Assembly (NCBI RefSeq): GCF_018968705.1
Contig: NZ_CP076668.1
Location: 3,421,001 to 3,485,000 of the forward strand
Direction: 5' to 3'
Length of the DNA: 64,000 bases
Source of the DNA: Pseudomonas lijiangensis
GTDB taxonomy: Bacteria; Pseudomonadota; Gammaproteobacteria; Pseudomonadales; Pseudomonadaceae
The notes under the pieces are model-generated. The model was not told the DNA's origin. It saw only the letters and a list, made by a program, of their open reading frames with translations, and did no database searches. The translations under genes and the position numbers were made by a program. This document shows, in pieces, positions 28,778 through 38,654 of the stretch; position 1 is the stretch's first letter; the number at the start of each line of letters is the position of its first letter.

Positions 28778-31700
28778 ATGGCCAACTCAAAGGATTCGCT
28801 ATTACAGAAACTCAAAGGCAGAACCAATACCCATGGCTGGGGAGCGGTAGTTTCCTACAACCGTACCAAGGTCAATCATCTGCTGGCGCAACAGCATATA
28901 TCACGCTTCAGCACCGACAGTTTCCTGCCGGCGATCCGTGGCGATGTGCAACTGGAAGGGGCAGAAACCCTTCAACTGAGCGGGATCATTCTCAGTGCTC
29001 CCCGTCTCTCTTTTGAAAATGCCTCGATGCGTGACTCCAGAGCGCGCCTGCATATGGATATTGTGGCCGGCACGGTCACTCATTACAGCAATGCACCCGG
29101 CTCTCCGGCACGGGCACTTTCCAGTTTCAATATTTCAGAGCAGCACGGCTATCAACTGGAGGCCAATATTGAGCTGAGAAAAGTGGTGGGAGGTATCAAC
29201 AAGAATTCAGAAGTCATTCTGGATATATCGACGGCTGTCGGCTTCACCACCAACCTGATCGATCAGGGCGTCGGCCCTACATTGATCGGGGATTTCTTCA
29301 AGGCCCGCTTCGATGAATTACCGGCCCAGCTACAGGTGTATTCACTGGGATTACTGGATTTCGATGAGGACGATCTGCTGGCTCCCCGGGACTTCTATAT
29401 CCTGACCCAGGCGGCCCCGGAGGGAAAAAACCTCAGGTCGGACAGTTATGGCGATGGTGCCGTGGTGCTATTCGTTCGCACCAGAAACAATTTCCATGAC
29501 GGAACGCTGCCTGCAGACGAAAGCGAGTTTCCATATCTGATTCCGGATGACAAGGTTCCGGGAGAAGACCGCTCGATGTATTCGGGGTCGCTGCTTATTT
29601 CACGGCAGGCTGTCATTCATTGGTTTGTAATGCCTTATATCAAAAACTTTGTAGGCCGCGGCCTTAATTTTGAAGTAAGGGACAATTACCCAAACTACAG
29701 CCTGGAGGCTGTCGCAGGCAAGTACTCTGTTGGCAGAATTGATGTCGTCTACGAAGACTATGATACCTCCCACCTTATAAACGAAGATCTTTCATTCACT
29801 TTTATTGATAAAATGTCGGTATACATAACACCCGACTTAAGATTAGCCATTAAGTGGAGTGACAGTTTAACTGAATCTTTTCATCGCTGGGATGATGTTT
29901 CAGGATGGTGGGATAACCATTACGATACCGTTGTAGATTTTAATTACAGCCTCAACATAATATTTGACAGCGTATTGGACCCTGCTACCAACTCCCTACA
30001 TTTTGAACGCTCGAACGAATCTAATTCAGCCCACTCACTCAATGTCCACTATAGCTTTTTCGATCCTGAACCCCTTATCGAAAAGGCCAATGCTGAATTG
30101 GGAAAAGCCCTGGAAAACATGCTCAACCTTTTCAAAACCATCGACATTCCCGAAATAAACTTCTTCGCCATCAACCATCTGTTATTCCCGGAACACAACG
30201 CTCTGATCCTCAAGGAAGCGCATCTGCCCGGCGACCTGACAATGTTCGGCGAAATCGATCCGGCCCTGACATCGTTCAGCCTCGATCCGCTTTACACCAC
30301 CGTCAAAGCCGGCGACACGCTGCAGTTTGAAATCATCGAGCTGCGCTATCGGGCCCGTGCAGCCAATATCACCTGGAGTGTCCGTGATATCGACGGGTCA
30401 CGCTCCCTGGGCACCATCAGTACCGGAGGATCGTATACCGCTCCAGCACTGGGACTGCTCGAAGACAAGACAACCCGCAATGTGGTAACCGCCACTTACA
30501 CGGATCCCCTGACCCAGGAGACACGTACAGCGTCTGCGCTGGTGATCGTAGTTTCCAGCTCCATGGCAATGACCCCGGCCCTGCATGCCATCGATCTGCG
30601 TGCTCCACGCAATGTCACATTCAAGGTTTCGACCCTTGGCGGGCATCCGGTGACCTGGGCCCCCCTGTCAACAGGTCAGGGGACCCTGACCGGCAACGGT
30701 TATGAAGCAACCTACGTCCCACCCACTACGTTGCCTTCAGGCAAGTTCCTTCCGGTGACCGTCGAGGCGATAGACAGTGTTACCCAGGCTCGATGCCCCG
30801 GGACAGTACTGTTGATCAACGGTGTCCTGCCCATGGATGTCAAACCGGCGTTTCATCCCGGCCTTGCGCCGTCAGCTTCTTTACATATGTCCATATCCGG
30901 AGTTCCGGCTGAAACCCGCGATGTGCAGTGGAGCGTGGCCCTGGGGCAAGGCAGCATTGATACGCTGGGCAATTTCAAGGCTCCGGATGTGATTACCCAG
31001 CCTTATACCGTCGTTCAAGGCAGCTATCACGACGGCATTGGTACTCAATCGGGATATGGGGTCGTACATTTATCCGAAATAGCACCGCGTGCTCAGTGGG
31101 TGCGCCTATCGGACTTCACGATCAAGGAGAACTCAGGATCCTCCGTGCTGTTCGCCAATGGGCAGCAACAGGTCAAAGTTCGGGTCGCGGTCAAGGTTGA
31201 AAGTGACGGCGCCGAAGTTTCACTGACACCATCCGAGTTGAACAGCATGCGTCTGGTTGTTGCGGATTCAGGCGACGATTTGCCCTATGTCGGTGAAAAT
31301 GGCGTCCCCGTCGATGCGCCCGAAAATCGGAAATGGGGCGTGAACGAGTCCAAAAACCGTTATCTGTATTATCCCGTTGACCCCACACAGGCTTATGAAC
31401 CACAGGATCTGGATGGCAGCGGAAAATACCTCTACATCCAGAGCCGCAGTTCGACGCCTCTCAGAATCGCCGTTGCCTTGACCCGGGCCGATCAGATTGA
31501 ATTTTACTCGACGGATAACGGCGGCTCAGAAGAAAAAAACAACATTCTCAAGGTTACACCACGTCTTCCGCCAAACTATGCGACCGATAACTATGAGTTC
31601 ACTCGGATCAGGGTAGAAGGCGAGGAGGACAATGATTATGCACTCAACACCGTTGACTACTACACCTTGAGATTTAAGCAATCTGTCGAAAATATAAAGT

Positions 31701-32074
31701 TCGTCTCCGTTGAATTTGATGGCCCCGCCAGTATGACGCAATGGGAAAGCCGGCAGTATGCGGAACAGATGGGCAGCTATACCGGGTATGCGCCTCCGCG
31801 CAGCAAGACACTTCGGTTCGAGCCGTTACTGATGCAAAGCATTGCACCTGAGGTACGCCCAAGCCTTGATGTTGCCCCCGGCAAGGAAGCACCCGAAGGC
31901 GCGATACTTATCACACTGCACCGACGCTCGGATTTTACGTTCGATAACGACAGCGACTTTGACCAGCCCATGAAGCTGAAACTCATTGATGAATACGGTA
32001 ACCCGCACATGATCACCGTGCAGTTCAACTCGCCTACCGACCGTAATGAATTGGCCATTGTTGCCACTAACTGA
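28778..32074 (+). CDS. Large P47/TULIP-like protein with C-terminal Ig-like domains (B)
   Basis: 1098 residues from the ATG at 28778 (GAGG eight bases upstream; an ATG at 28736 has no ribosome site). Same layout as the preceding paralogue: THGWGAVVSYN near the start, SYGDGAVVLFV in mid-domain, then the shared junction HLPGDLTMFG (A has HIPGDLAIFG) into three Ig-like units ending near residue 775. A further ~320 residues have no counterpart in A and no recognised motif. No signal peptide or transmembrane helix. A stretch around 29.6-30.1 kb is A+T-rich, a possible sign of transfer. It is followed by a hairpin and RHS2 on the same strand. Confidence 0.8.
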   Translation: MANSKDSLLQKLKGRTNTHGWGAVVSYNRTKVNHLLAQQHISRFSTDSFLPAIRGDVQLEGAETLQLSGIILSAPRLSFENASMRDSRARLHMDIVAGTVTHYSNAPGSPARALSSFNISEQHGYQLEANIELRKVVGGINKNSEVILDISTAVGFTTNLIDQGVGPTLIGDFFKARFDELPAQLQVYSLGLLDFDEDDLLAPRDFYILTQAAPEGKNLRSDSYGDGAVVLFVRTRNNFHDGTLPADESEFPYLIPDDKVPGEDRSMYSGSLLISRQAVIHWFVMPYIKNFVGRGLNFEVRDNYPNYSLEAVAGKYSVGRIDVVYEDYDTSHLINEDLSFTFIDKMSVYITPDLRLAIKWSDSLTESFHRWDDVSGWWDNHYDTVVDFNYSLNIIFDSVLDPATNSLHFERSNESNSAHSLNVHYSFFDPEPLIEKANAELGKALENMLNLFKTIDIPEINFFAINHLLFPEHNALILKEAHLPGDLTMFGEIDPALTSFSLDPLYTTVKAGDTLQFEIIELRYRARAANITWSVRDIDGSRSLGTISTGGSYTAPALGLLEDKTTRNVVTATYTDPLTQETRTASALVIVVSSSMAMTPALHAIDLRAPRNVTFKVSTLGGHPVTWAPLSTGQGTLTGNGYEATYVPPTTLPSGKFLPVTVEAIDSVTQARCPGTVLLINGVLPMDVKPAFHPGLAPSASLHMSISGVPAETRDVQWSVALGQGSIDTLGNFKAPDVITQPYTVVQGSYHDGIGTQSGYGVVHLSEIAPRAQWVRLSDFTIKENSGSSVLFANGQQQVKVRVAVKVESDGAEVSLTPSELNSMRLVVADSGDDLPYVGENGVPVDAPENRKWGVNESKNRYLYYPVDPTQAYEPQDLDGSGKYLYIQSRSSTPLRIAVALTRADQIEFYSTDNGGSEEKNNILKVTPRLPPNYATDNYEFTRIRVEGEEDNDYALNTVDYYTLRFKQSVENIKFVSVEFDGPASMTQWESRQYAEQMGSYTGYAPPRSKTLRFEPLLMQSIAPEVRPSLDVAPGKEAPEGAILITLHRRSDFTFDNDSDFDQPMKLKLIDEYGNPHMITVQFNSPTDRNELAIVATN

Positions 32075-32098
32075 CGCTCTCTATTTGCAACTTATGGA

Positions 32099-32129
32099 AG
32101 GCCCGATGAACTCATGGCTTATCGGGCCT
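32099..32129 (+). other. Intercistronic hairpin between P47-like B and RHS2
   Basis: 9-bp perfect stem (32099-32107 with 32121-32129), 13-base loop, no T-run after it, so not a classical terminator. It ends three bases before the RHS2 ribosome site, exactly where the long repeat begins. It could protect the upstream mRNA or hinder RHS2 translation. Confidence 0.55.
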
Positions 32130-32131
32130 CT

Positions 32132-34270
32132 GGAGAAATCTCCATGGCCACTCCTACCGTCCATTCCAACGCTTTCAACTTCCTGAGCGCCGTTCAGGCC
32201 GGTGTCGATCCGCGCACCGGGCAGTACACCTGCGCCATTACCCTGCCCGAACTCAAGGCCAACCATTTGTGCGGCCCTGTCGTACCGCTCACCCTGGGCT
32301 TCAGCCCCATGAGCCCCGCCGATATCGGCTTCGGAAAAGGCTGGAGTCTGCGTCTGTCGAACTATGACACCGTCTCGCGCATTCTCTCGCTGTCCACCGG
32401 CGAAACCTTTCGCATTGAAGAAGCCGGTGGCCAGCTCACCGTACCCGAACGCAAGATCGACAGCTTCCACTTCTCCCTGGTCGATGGCCGCTACCGCGTG
32501 GTGCACAAGTCCGGGCTGGTGGAAACCCTCACCCTGCATGGTGACGACACCCTGGCCTGGGTGACCGACATCCACTCGGCAGAAGGCCATCACCTGAACC
32601 TGATCTACGGCACCTACGCCGGTGAAAGCGTACTGCAAAGCGTCAGCGACGACTATGGCACCCTGCTTCAGATCACCCGCAGCAGTGCCCAGATCAACCT
32701 CGAACTGCATCCCGGCCAGGGCAGCGGCGGTGCACCCCTGGCCAGCTTCACGCTGTGGCTCGACAACGGTGAAGTCACCCGGGTAATCCTGCCCACCGAC
32801 AATCAGGCCGGCTGGCGCTTTGTTTATGAACCGATCAACGATTACCTGTGCCTCAAGGAGCTGCGCACCCCGCTCGGTGGCCATGAACTCATCACCTACG
32901 ATGCTCAAGGCCATGAGTTTCCGCAGAACCTTTATCCGTCACTGCCCCGCGTGTCCCGGCATGAACAGCGACCTGGCTTCGGCCAGCCGCCAGTCGAGGT
33001 TCACTATCAATACTCCAACACCAACTTTCTGGGCTTCAACGCCATCGGCCTGATCTGGGACGACGACGGGCTGGACAACCTCTATCAGGCCGACCCGCGC
33101 TACACCTACACCAGTACGGAAATGCTCTGGGTCGAGGGCAAGGCGCTGCGCTCCACGGTGCGGACCTTCAACAACTTTCACCTGCTGACCGAGGAAACCG
33201 TCACCCAGAACGACAATGTCCTCACCACCCGCACCACCTATCACAGCCTGCCCGGTGTGCCTTTCGCCCAGCAACCGGCCCAGTGCCAGTTGCCCGACAC
33301 CGTGCTGAAAATCTGGTACCACCCCAGCGCCTCCAGCCAGACCCATGAGGAAACCACCCGCACCACCTTCGATGTCTTCGGCAACCTGCTGACCCAGGAA
33401 AATCCCGACGGCACCCTGGAAACCCGGCGCTATTACCCGGCCACTGGCGGTGATGGTTGTCCGGCCGACCCTCAGGGGTTCGTGCGCAACCTGCAGGACT
33501 CCACCGTCACGCCCGTCCCCGGCGCGCCCGGCGAAGCGCCAGTATTGCGCACGGCGTATCGCTACGCGCTGCAAACCGGGGTGGGCGGTACCACACCTGA
33601 CTGGCTGGCCGTGACCGACGAGCGCCTGCTGCAGGTAAAAGGCATCGACGAAATCGAGCTGCAACATACTGCGTTCACCTACATCGACCAGCCCGCCGAC
33701 CGTTATCTGCACGGGCGCAAGTTGCAGGAAACCCAGACCCTCAATGGCCTGTCGACGATCACCGACTACACCTACCAGAGAACCCGCAACGCCCGCGCCG
33801 GGGAAACCGTGCAGCACACCGAGATCAGCCTGAGCACAAATTTCGATACTGTGCGCAAGACCTACACCCTGCAACACTCGCTGCTCAACAGCCAGCCGCT
33901 GCTCAACCGTGACGACAACGACGTGGAGGTTGCCTACCGCTACGACCCCCTGGGCCGGGTCATCGAGGAAACCGCCGCGCCGGGCACCGCGTACGAAGCC
34001 ACGCGCCGTTATGCCTATGTGCTCAGTGCCGTGGACGGTCAGCAGGCCGAGCAGGAAGCCACCAACGTCAAGGGCATCAAGACCCGCACCTTGCTCGATG
34101 GCATGAACCGGGTGGTGAAGGAGCTGCGTCAGGGGGCTGATGAAAACCACCCCACCGAGTACGTCCAGACTTACAGTGCGCGGTATGACACGCGCGGGCT
34201 GTTGGTCGAAGACACCGAAAGTGACTGGTGGATGGTGGACGTGGAAGATGAGCCCGAGCCGCAACTGCGT
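32132..34270 (+). repeat. Inverted long repeat, right copy (5' part of RHS2)
   Basis: Partner of 23335-25473. The shared tract begins at GGAGAAATCTCCATGGCC and fades after the codons for EDEPEPQL. The two copies are about 6.7 kb apart in inverted orientation. Confidence 0.9.
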
Positions 34271-37072
34271 GAGCTGCCGTTGACCAGCACCTATGAGTAC
34301 GATGACTGGGGCGAGCAGCGCAGCGTCAAAGGCCCTGATGACGTTTGGCAGTTCGCTGAAACCGATCCGATACGTCAGACCACAATAAGCTGGGTGCAAA
34401 GCAACGACACAGCACCGCTGATCAACAACCAGATCGAAACCAGAAGCAACCGCTTCGGCAAGCCCGAATGGGCCCGGACACTGGATGCTGGCGGCAACCT
34501 CGTGGGCCAGATCGATTATGTGTATGACGGTCTGGGACGCTGCATACAGAAAGTGAACGCCCTCGGGCAGAGTACAGGCTTCACTTACGATGCCTGGTCA
34601 CGCCTCGTCGGAACCACCCTCCCCGACCAGACCTTTGTTGAAAAGGGTTATGCACCGCACAGCAGTAACTCCTTGCCGACCAGCCTTCACGCCAAGGCAG
34701 ATAAAGCCCCTGAGTCGATCCTGCTGGGCGAGCAGCATTTTGACGGCCTGGACCGCGCGACACAGCTCAAGACAGGTCCCCGCATCACCACTTTCACATA
34801 CAAGGGCGGGCAGATGCAGGTGGATGAAAGCATGACCGCCGGCAACCACTCCATGAAGTACCATTACAGCCTGGGACTGACCGAGCAGCCCATACGGATC
34901 ATTGCCGAAGATGAACAGACTGATTTCACTTATGATTTCAAGACGGCTGAATTGCTGAGTTCGCAAAACAGCCTTAGTCGCACCGAGTTCGATTACAACC
35001 TGAACGGGCAATTGACAGCCGAGCGTCGGGTTGAAGAAGGTGTGACGTGGGAGACCCGCCATACAGCGTCGTTCGGCGGACGGGCTCTGAGCAGGCAGGA
35101 ACCCGGCGGCCTGACCACTTTGTACGACTACGATGACCAAGGCCGTATCAGGTCCGTAAAACAGGGGCAATTGCAGGCAGAATTCACCTGGTCCAGCCTG
35201 GGCCGGGTGCAAAACATCCTCACCACCGACTCAGGCAGCGGCACTACATTGCAGACCGGCTTGCAGTACAACGATCAGGGCCAGGAAACAGAACGAACCC
35301 TTGAACTGAGCGGACACGACACTCGCATCATTACCCAGACCTGGCGCAAGGATGGCAAGCTGATCTCCAGGCATCTGAAAACTCAAGACCGCTCATTGCT
35401 CGATGAAACATTCGATTACGACGAACGAGGTCGCCTTGTCCTGCATGACTGCTCTGGTGCGACACTGCCGCAGGACGCTTATGGCCACGGGATCAGCGAA
35501 CAGCATTTCGAGTTCGATGCGCTGGACAACATCATCGCACTGCACAGCGTCTTCGATGATGGCAGCACCGATGAAGCAGCGTTCGGTTTTGCCGACGATG
35601 ATCCGACGCAACTGGTGGGCATCACCCACACTCATCCGGCCTACCCGGCCAGTATCACCCTGGATTACGACGCCAACGGCAATCTACTGCATGACGAAAA
35701 CGCGCAGCAGCTGACATATGATACCCAGAGCCGACTGCTGAGTGTGACAGCGACGGATGGCTCGACGGCGGTGCAATACCGTTATGACGCCCATAACCAG
35801 CTGGTCGGTGTCACACCCTCAGGCCGGAGCGAGACACTTCGCTTCTATAAGGACCAGCGCTTGAGCAGCATCCTGCAGGACAACATAATCACCAGTTATC
35901 TGTATGGCGGCGATCAACCTTTGGGGCAGCAGACACAGGGTGACGATTCACCTCCTCTGCTGCTCATGACAGATGCCAAGCAGAGCGTTATCGGAGAAAG
36001 CCAGAAGTCCGACCTGCGCACTGCGGTGTACAGCGCTTACGGAGGGCGCAGCAGCGAAGAAGACCTGCGCAACCTGTTGGGCTTCAATGGCGAAGTGCGC
36101 GATGAAGTCAGCGGCTGGTATCTGCTGGGACGCGGCTATCGCGCCTACAATCCGACCCTGATGCGTTTCCACAGCCCCGACAGCCTCAGCCCGTTCGGTG
36201 CTGGCGGGCTCAATCCGTATGTCTACTGCCTGGGTGACCCGATCGGCTTTGTCGACCCGACCGGGCATATGTCCCGCGGCCTGTTTCTGGGGTTGAACAT
36301 TGCAGGGCTGGTGCTGGGCATCATCGGCACTGTAGCGACCGGCGGGCTGGTTGCTCCGATGCTGACCTTGCAGTTCGGCCTGTCCGCAGTCGCGCAGACA
36401 GCAGGCGTTGCGGCAGTGATTACCGGCAGTATCGGTATTTACACACCTGACCTGCAGGCCAAGAAAGTGCTGGGGTGGGTGAGTACGGCGCTGGGGATTG
36501 TTTCGCTGCTGGCAGGGTTGGCTACGGTAGCTACGGGGACGTCGAAGTGGTTGAATCACACAACTTCAGGTATATCCAACGTTGATGACGCAAATAATAT
36601 TATCCCGCGACATGCCGCTGAAGCCATAATTCCTACTACTTACCGCCAACCAAGAATGATATTCCAGGGCAACAGATATATACCGGATTCCAACACTGCT
36701 AGCTCTATAACAAGAACAGGCACGTTCACTGAAAATACCTCAACACAAACAGACCTAATCCTAATCCCCCGCACCGAACTAGCTAATACGGTACGCCCCC
36801 CAACCTTGAGTAATGCACCACCGCCTCCACCCGAGCCTGGCATTTCGCTGCCTGAAGTAACTCCCCCAACGCCTTCGATATCGAAAGCCCCAAGCAGTAC
36901 ACCTTTGCCAGCGAAAACGTCAAGGAGTCCCCTCCCAGACCCGGAACAAAGGCCGGCCGAGTTTATTGAGTGGATAAATAGAACAAAAGGCGATGCATCA
37001 CTCTCAGGCAAGACCTATAAGCCAGGAAACGTGAGAGCCCTACTGAAAAATGTCAGGCGACTAAGTATTTAA
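32144..37072 (+). CDS. RHS/YD-repeat protein with variable C-terminal tip (RHS2)
   Basis: 1642 residues from the ATG at 32144 with the same GGAGA ribosome site as RHS1. YD repeats run through to the core end NPYVYCLGDPIGFVDPTG near residue 1375. The first ~715 residues match RHS1 almost exactly; then the sequences diverge but keep RHS character. The 267-residue tip has two or three hydrophobic Gly/Ala-rich segments, a proline-rich linker (APPPPPEPG) and a short basic end with EFIEWINRTKG; no known catalytic motif was recognised. The tip DNA from about 36.6 kb is visibly less G+C-rich. It is last in the P47-like A-B-RHS2 unit and converges on a gene 45 bp away, so no immunity gene follows. Confidence 0.9.
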   Translation: MATPTVHSNAFNFLSAVQAGVDPRTGQYTCAITLPELKANHLCGPVVPLTLGFSPMSPADIGFGKGWSLRLSNYDTVSRILSLSTGETFRIEEAGGQLTVPERKIDSFHFSLVDGRYRVVHKSGLVETLTLHGDDTLAWVTDIHSAEGHHLNLIYGTYAGESVLQSVSDDYGTLLQITRSSAQINLELHPGQGSGGAPLASFTLWLDNGEVTRVILPTDNQAGWRFVYEPINDYLCLKELRTPLGGHELITYDAQGHEFPQNLYPSLPRVSRHEQRPGFGQPPVEVHYQYSNTNFLGFNAIGLIWDDDGLDNLYQADPRYTYTSTEMLWVEGKALRSTVRTFNNFHLLTEETVTQNDNVLTTRTTYHSLPGVPFAQQPAQCQLPDTVLKIWYHPSASSQTHEETTRTTFDVFGNLLTQENPDGTLETRRYYPATGGDGCPADPQGFVRNLQDSTVTPVPGAPGEAPVLRTAYRYALQTGVGGTTPDWLAVTDERLLQVKGIDEIELQHTAFTYIDQPADRYLHGRKLQETQTLNGLSTITDYTYQRTRNARAGETVQHTEISLSTNFDTVRKTYTLQHSLLNSQPLLNRDDNDVEVAYRYDPLGRVIEETAAPGTAYEATRRYAYVLSAVDGQQAEQEATNVKGIKTRTLLDGMNRVVKELRQGADENHPTEYVQTYSARYDTRGLLVEDTESDWWMVDVEDEPEPQLRELPLTSTYEYDDWGEQRSVKGPDDVWQFAETDPIRQTTISWVQSNDTAPLINNQIETRSNRFGKPEWARTLDAGGNLVGQIDYVYDGLGRCIQKVNALGQSTGFTYDAWSRLVGTTLPDQTFVEKGYAPHSSNSLPTSLHAKADKAPESILLGEQHFDGLDRATQLKTGPRITTFTYKGGQMQVDESMTAGNHSMKYHYSLGLTEQPIRIIAEDEQTDFTYDFKTAELLSSQNSLSRTEFDYNLNGQLTAERRVEEGVTWETRHTASFGGRALSRQEPGGLTTLYDYDDQGRIRSVKQGQLQAEFTWSSLGRVQNILTTDSGSGTTLQTGLQYNDQGQETERTLELSGHDTRIITQTWRKDGKLISRHLKTQDRSLLDETFDYDERGRLVLHDCSGATLPQDAYGHGISEQHFEFDALDNIIALHSVFDDGSTDEAAFGFADDDPTQLVGITHTHPAYPASITLDYDANGNLLHDENAQQLTYDTQSRLLSVTATDGSTAVQYRYDAHNQLVGVTPSGRSETLRFYKDQRLSSILQDNIITSYLYGGDQPLGQQTQGDDSPPLLLMTDAKQSVIGESQKSDLRTAVYSAYGGRSSEEDLRNLLGFNGEVRDEVSGWYLLGRGYRAYNPTLMRFHSPDSLSPFGAGGLNPYVYCLGDPIGFVDPTGHMSRGLFLGLNIAGLVLGIIGTVATGGLVAPMLTLQFGLSAVAQTAGVAAVITGSIGIYTPDLQAKKVLGWVSTALGIVSLLAGLATVATGTSKWLNHTTSGISNVDDANNIIPRHAAEAIIPTTYRQPRMIFQGNRYIPDSNTASSITRTGTFTENTSTQTDLILIPRTELANTVRPPTLSNAPPPPPEPGISLPEVTPPTPSISKAPSSTPLPAKTSRSPLPDPEQRPAEFIEWINRTKGDASLSGKTYKPGNVRALLKNVRRLSI

Positions 37073-37082
37073 CAACGAAAAA

Positions 37083-37107
37083 GCCGCTCCGGCGAACCCG
37101 GAGCGGC
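37083..37107. terminator. Bidirectional terminator after RHS2
   Basis: 10-bp perfect stem (37083-37092 with 37098-37107), G+C-rich, with A-rich and T-rich flanks. It lies between two convergent genes and serves both. Confidence 0.9.
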
Positions 37108-37117
37108 ATTTATAGAC

Positions 37118-38566
37118 TCAAACCACCAACGTCAAATCCTGCCGCCTGAACCCCAGATACGACAACCCGCCATCAAAGCTAACTTCGATATCTACCCAAA
37201 AAACGGCATTGAGTTTCAGTTGCTCAAGAAACGAGCGAGCCAGCAACGCATGGACTCCAGAGCTGAGTTCACCTGCCGTGACCTGTCGGTCCTTGAACAG
37301 ATCGAAGTACAGATCGGCTCCCGTATTCTTGTCCACCCCTTCAGCCCACATATGCATCTTCTGCCCGACTGCCATGAACGCCCATGGTGTGATGGAGAAA
37401 TCCGCCCCACCCGGTACTGCGGAAAGACGAAGTGTCGCCGGGGTGCCGCTTGCCTGATCACACTGAGGTTTGGGAAACCGGAATTCGGAAATGGCCAGGA
37501 TGGTCAGAAAATAGGTAGCCGAAGTCTGGGTATTGCCACTCTGCGGCTTGACGGTGTAATACACCTCGACTTCCCGGCCTGACCCGATATTGCCAGGCAC
37601 TGCACGGGCCGGTATGAGATATTCACGCCCCCCCGGTTCGGTCGGGACTGTGGTTTCATGGCTGGCATCAGGGGCTGCTCCGCCCCAGTAGACCGTCACC
37701 AGATCAGTGGGTTGCAGATCGATTTCCGCCGGGACCACGACCACCGCCCCTTCCGTCACCAACAGCGGGTCCAGTGTTCCCTTGCCGCCACCCGATGGCA
37801 CCGAGCTCTTGACCGAGGGCATCAGTAAGGGCACCGGCTGGGCATCGACAGTCAGCATCACCGCACGAGACAACACACTCAGGTTGCCGGCCCGGTCCTG
37901 GACCTCATAGGTCGCATATCGCTCACCATCGCCACTGGCAACAATAAAGTCACCGTCGATCTCGATCTGCAGGCTCATATCGTCCTGACTCAGGGTTTTA
38001 TCACCCGCCAGCAAGGAACCGACTGGCACCTGCTCCCAGTACCAACTGATGACGTCACCAGGCCTGCGCGTTATATAGTCAGGAACAGTAGCGGGAAGCA
38101 TATTGCCGTGAGTTTCAAGATAACGGGCCGTCACCTTGTTACCAATAAGGTCAGGCAGAAAAACCAGAGGGTCTTTATTGCCGGCCAGAATCGGAGGGGT
38201 TTTGTCGATGTTGATGTCAATGGCATCGGAGTAGTTATAGTTGCCGTCCGCAAGATAGACTTCGTAAAACAAGCGATGCACACCCTCACTCAACTCGGCT
38301 ACCGGAATATGTGCAAACAGACTGTCCGGATCCGTGATGGGGGTACTGAAGGATTTCTCGGCAACTTTCCGGCCATCCCACTTCAAGTCAACCCTTTCAG
38401 TCAACCCTGGACGAGGATCACTTGCCCCCCATAAAGGAAAGGTTATTTTCAGGTCTTTCTGCCATGCCTCCCGCGGTAACAGATTGTCTTCTCCACCTGG
38501 AATATTCGGCAGCGCTTCAGGCACTGTCGGGATGGGTAGAGGCGCCAGAAAACCGGTCACGTCCAT
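37118..38566 (-). CDS. Repeat protein with Ig-like units, shorter paralogue
   Basis: 482 residues; ATG at 38566 with AGGAGAT seven bases upstream. No signal peptide. The protein is built from roughly 100-residue units, each with a pattern like DLVTVYWGG or DVISWYWEQ followed by an IP..A..... strand and a V.YTV-type strand. INIDKTPP and similar Ig-like motifs are seen. It shares layout and motifs with the next gene downstream in coordinates, so the pair arose by duplication. Function unknown; the all-beta repeats suggest binding or an extended scaffold. Confidence 0.78.
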   Translation of the reverse strand: MDVTGFLAPLPIPTVPEALPNIPGGEDNLLPREAWQKDLKITFPLWGASDPRPGLTERVDLKWDGRKVAEKSFSTPITDPDSLFAHIPVAELSEGVHRLFYEVYLADGNYNYSDAIDINIDKTPPILAGNKDPLVFLPDLIGNKVTARYLETHGNMLPATVPDYITRRPGDVISWYWEQVPVGSLLAGDKTLSQDDMSLQIEIDGDFIVASGDGERYATYEVQDRAGNLSVLSRAVMLTVDAQPVPLLMPSVKSSVPSGGGKGTLDPLLVTEGAVVVVPAEIDLQPTDLVTVYWGGAAPDASHETTVPTEPGGREYLIPARAVPGNIGSGREVEVYYTVKPQSGNTQTSATYFLTILAISEFRFPKPQCDQASGTPATLRLSAVPGGADFSITPWAFMAVGQKMHMWAEGVDKNTGADLYFDLFKDRQVTAGELSSGVHALLARSFLEQLKLNAVFWVDIEVSFDGGLSYLGFRRQDLTLVV

Positions 38567-38654
38567 ATCGAATATCTCCTGTTTTACCCACCAGAAAATG
38601 TCTGAAAGGCCAGGCTGCTTGCCGATGAACTGGCAAGCAGACCAGCCTCAAGAC

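Noticed and set aside
20689..37072. Insecticidal Tc toxin (TcB/TcC) identity for the RHS proteins
   Set aside because: No SpvB-type domain or TcB-like N-terminus was seen; the RHS shell alone is not enough to call Tc.
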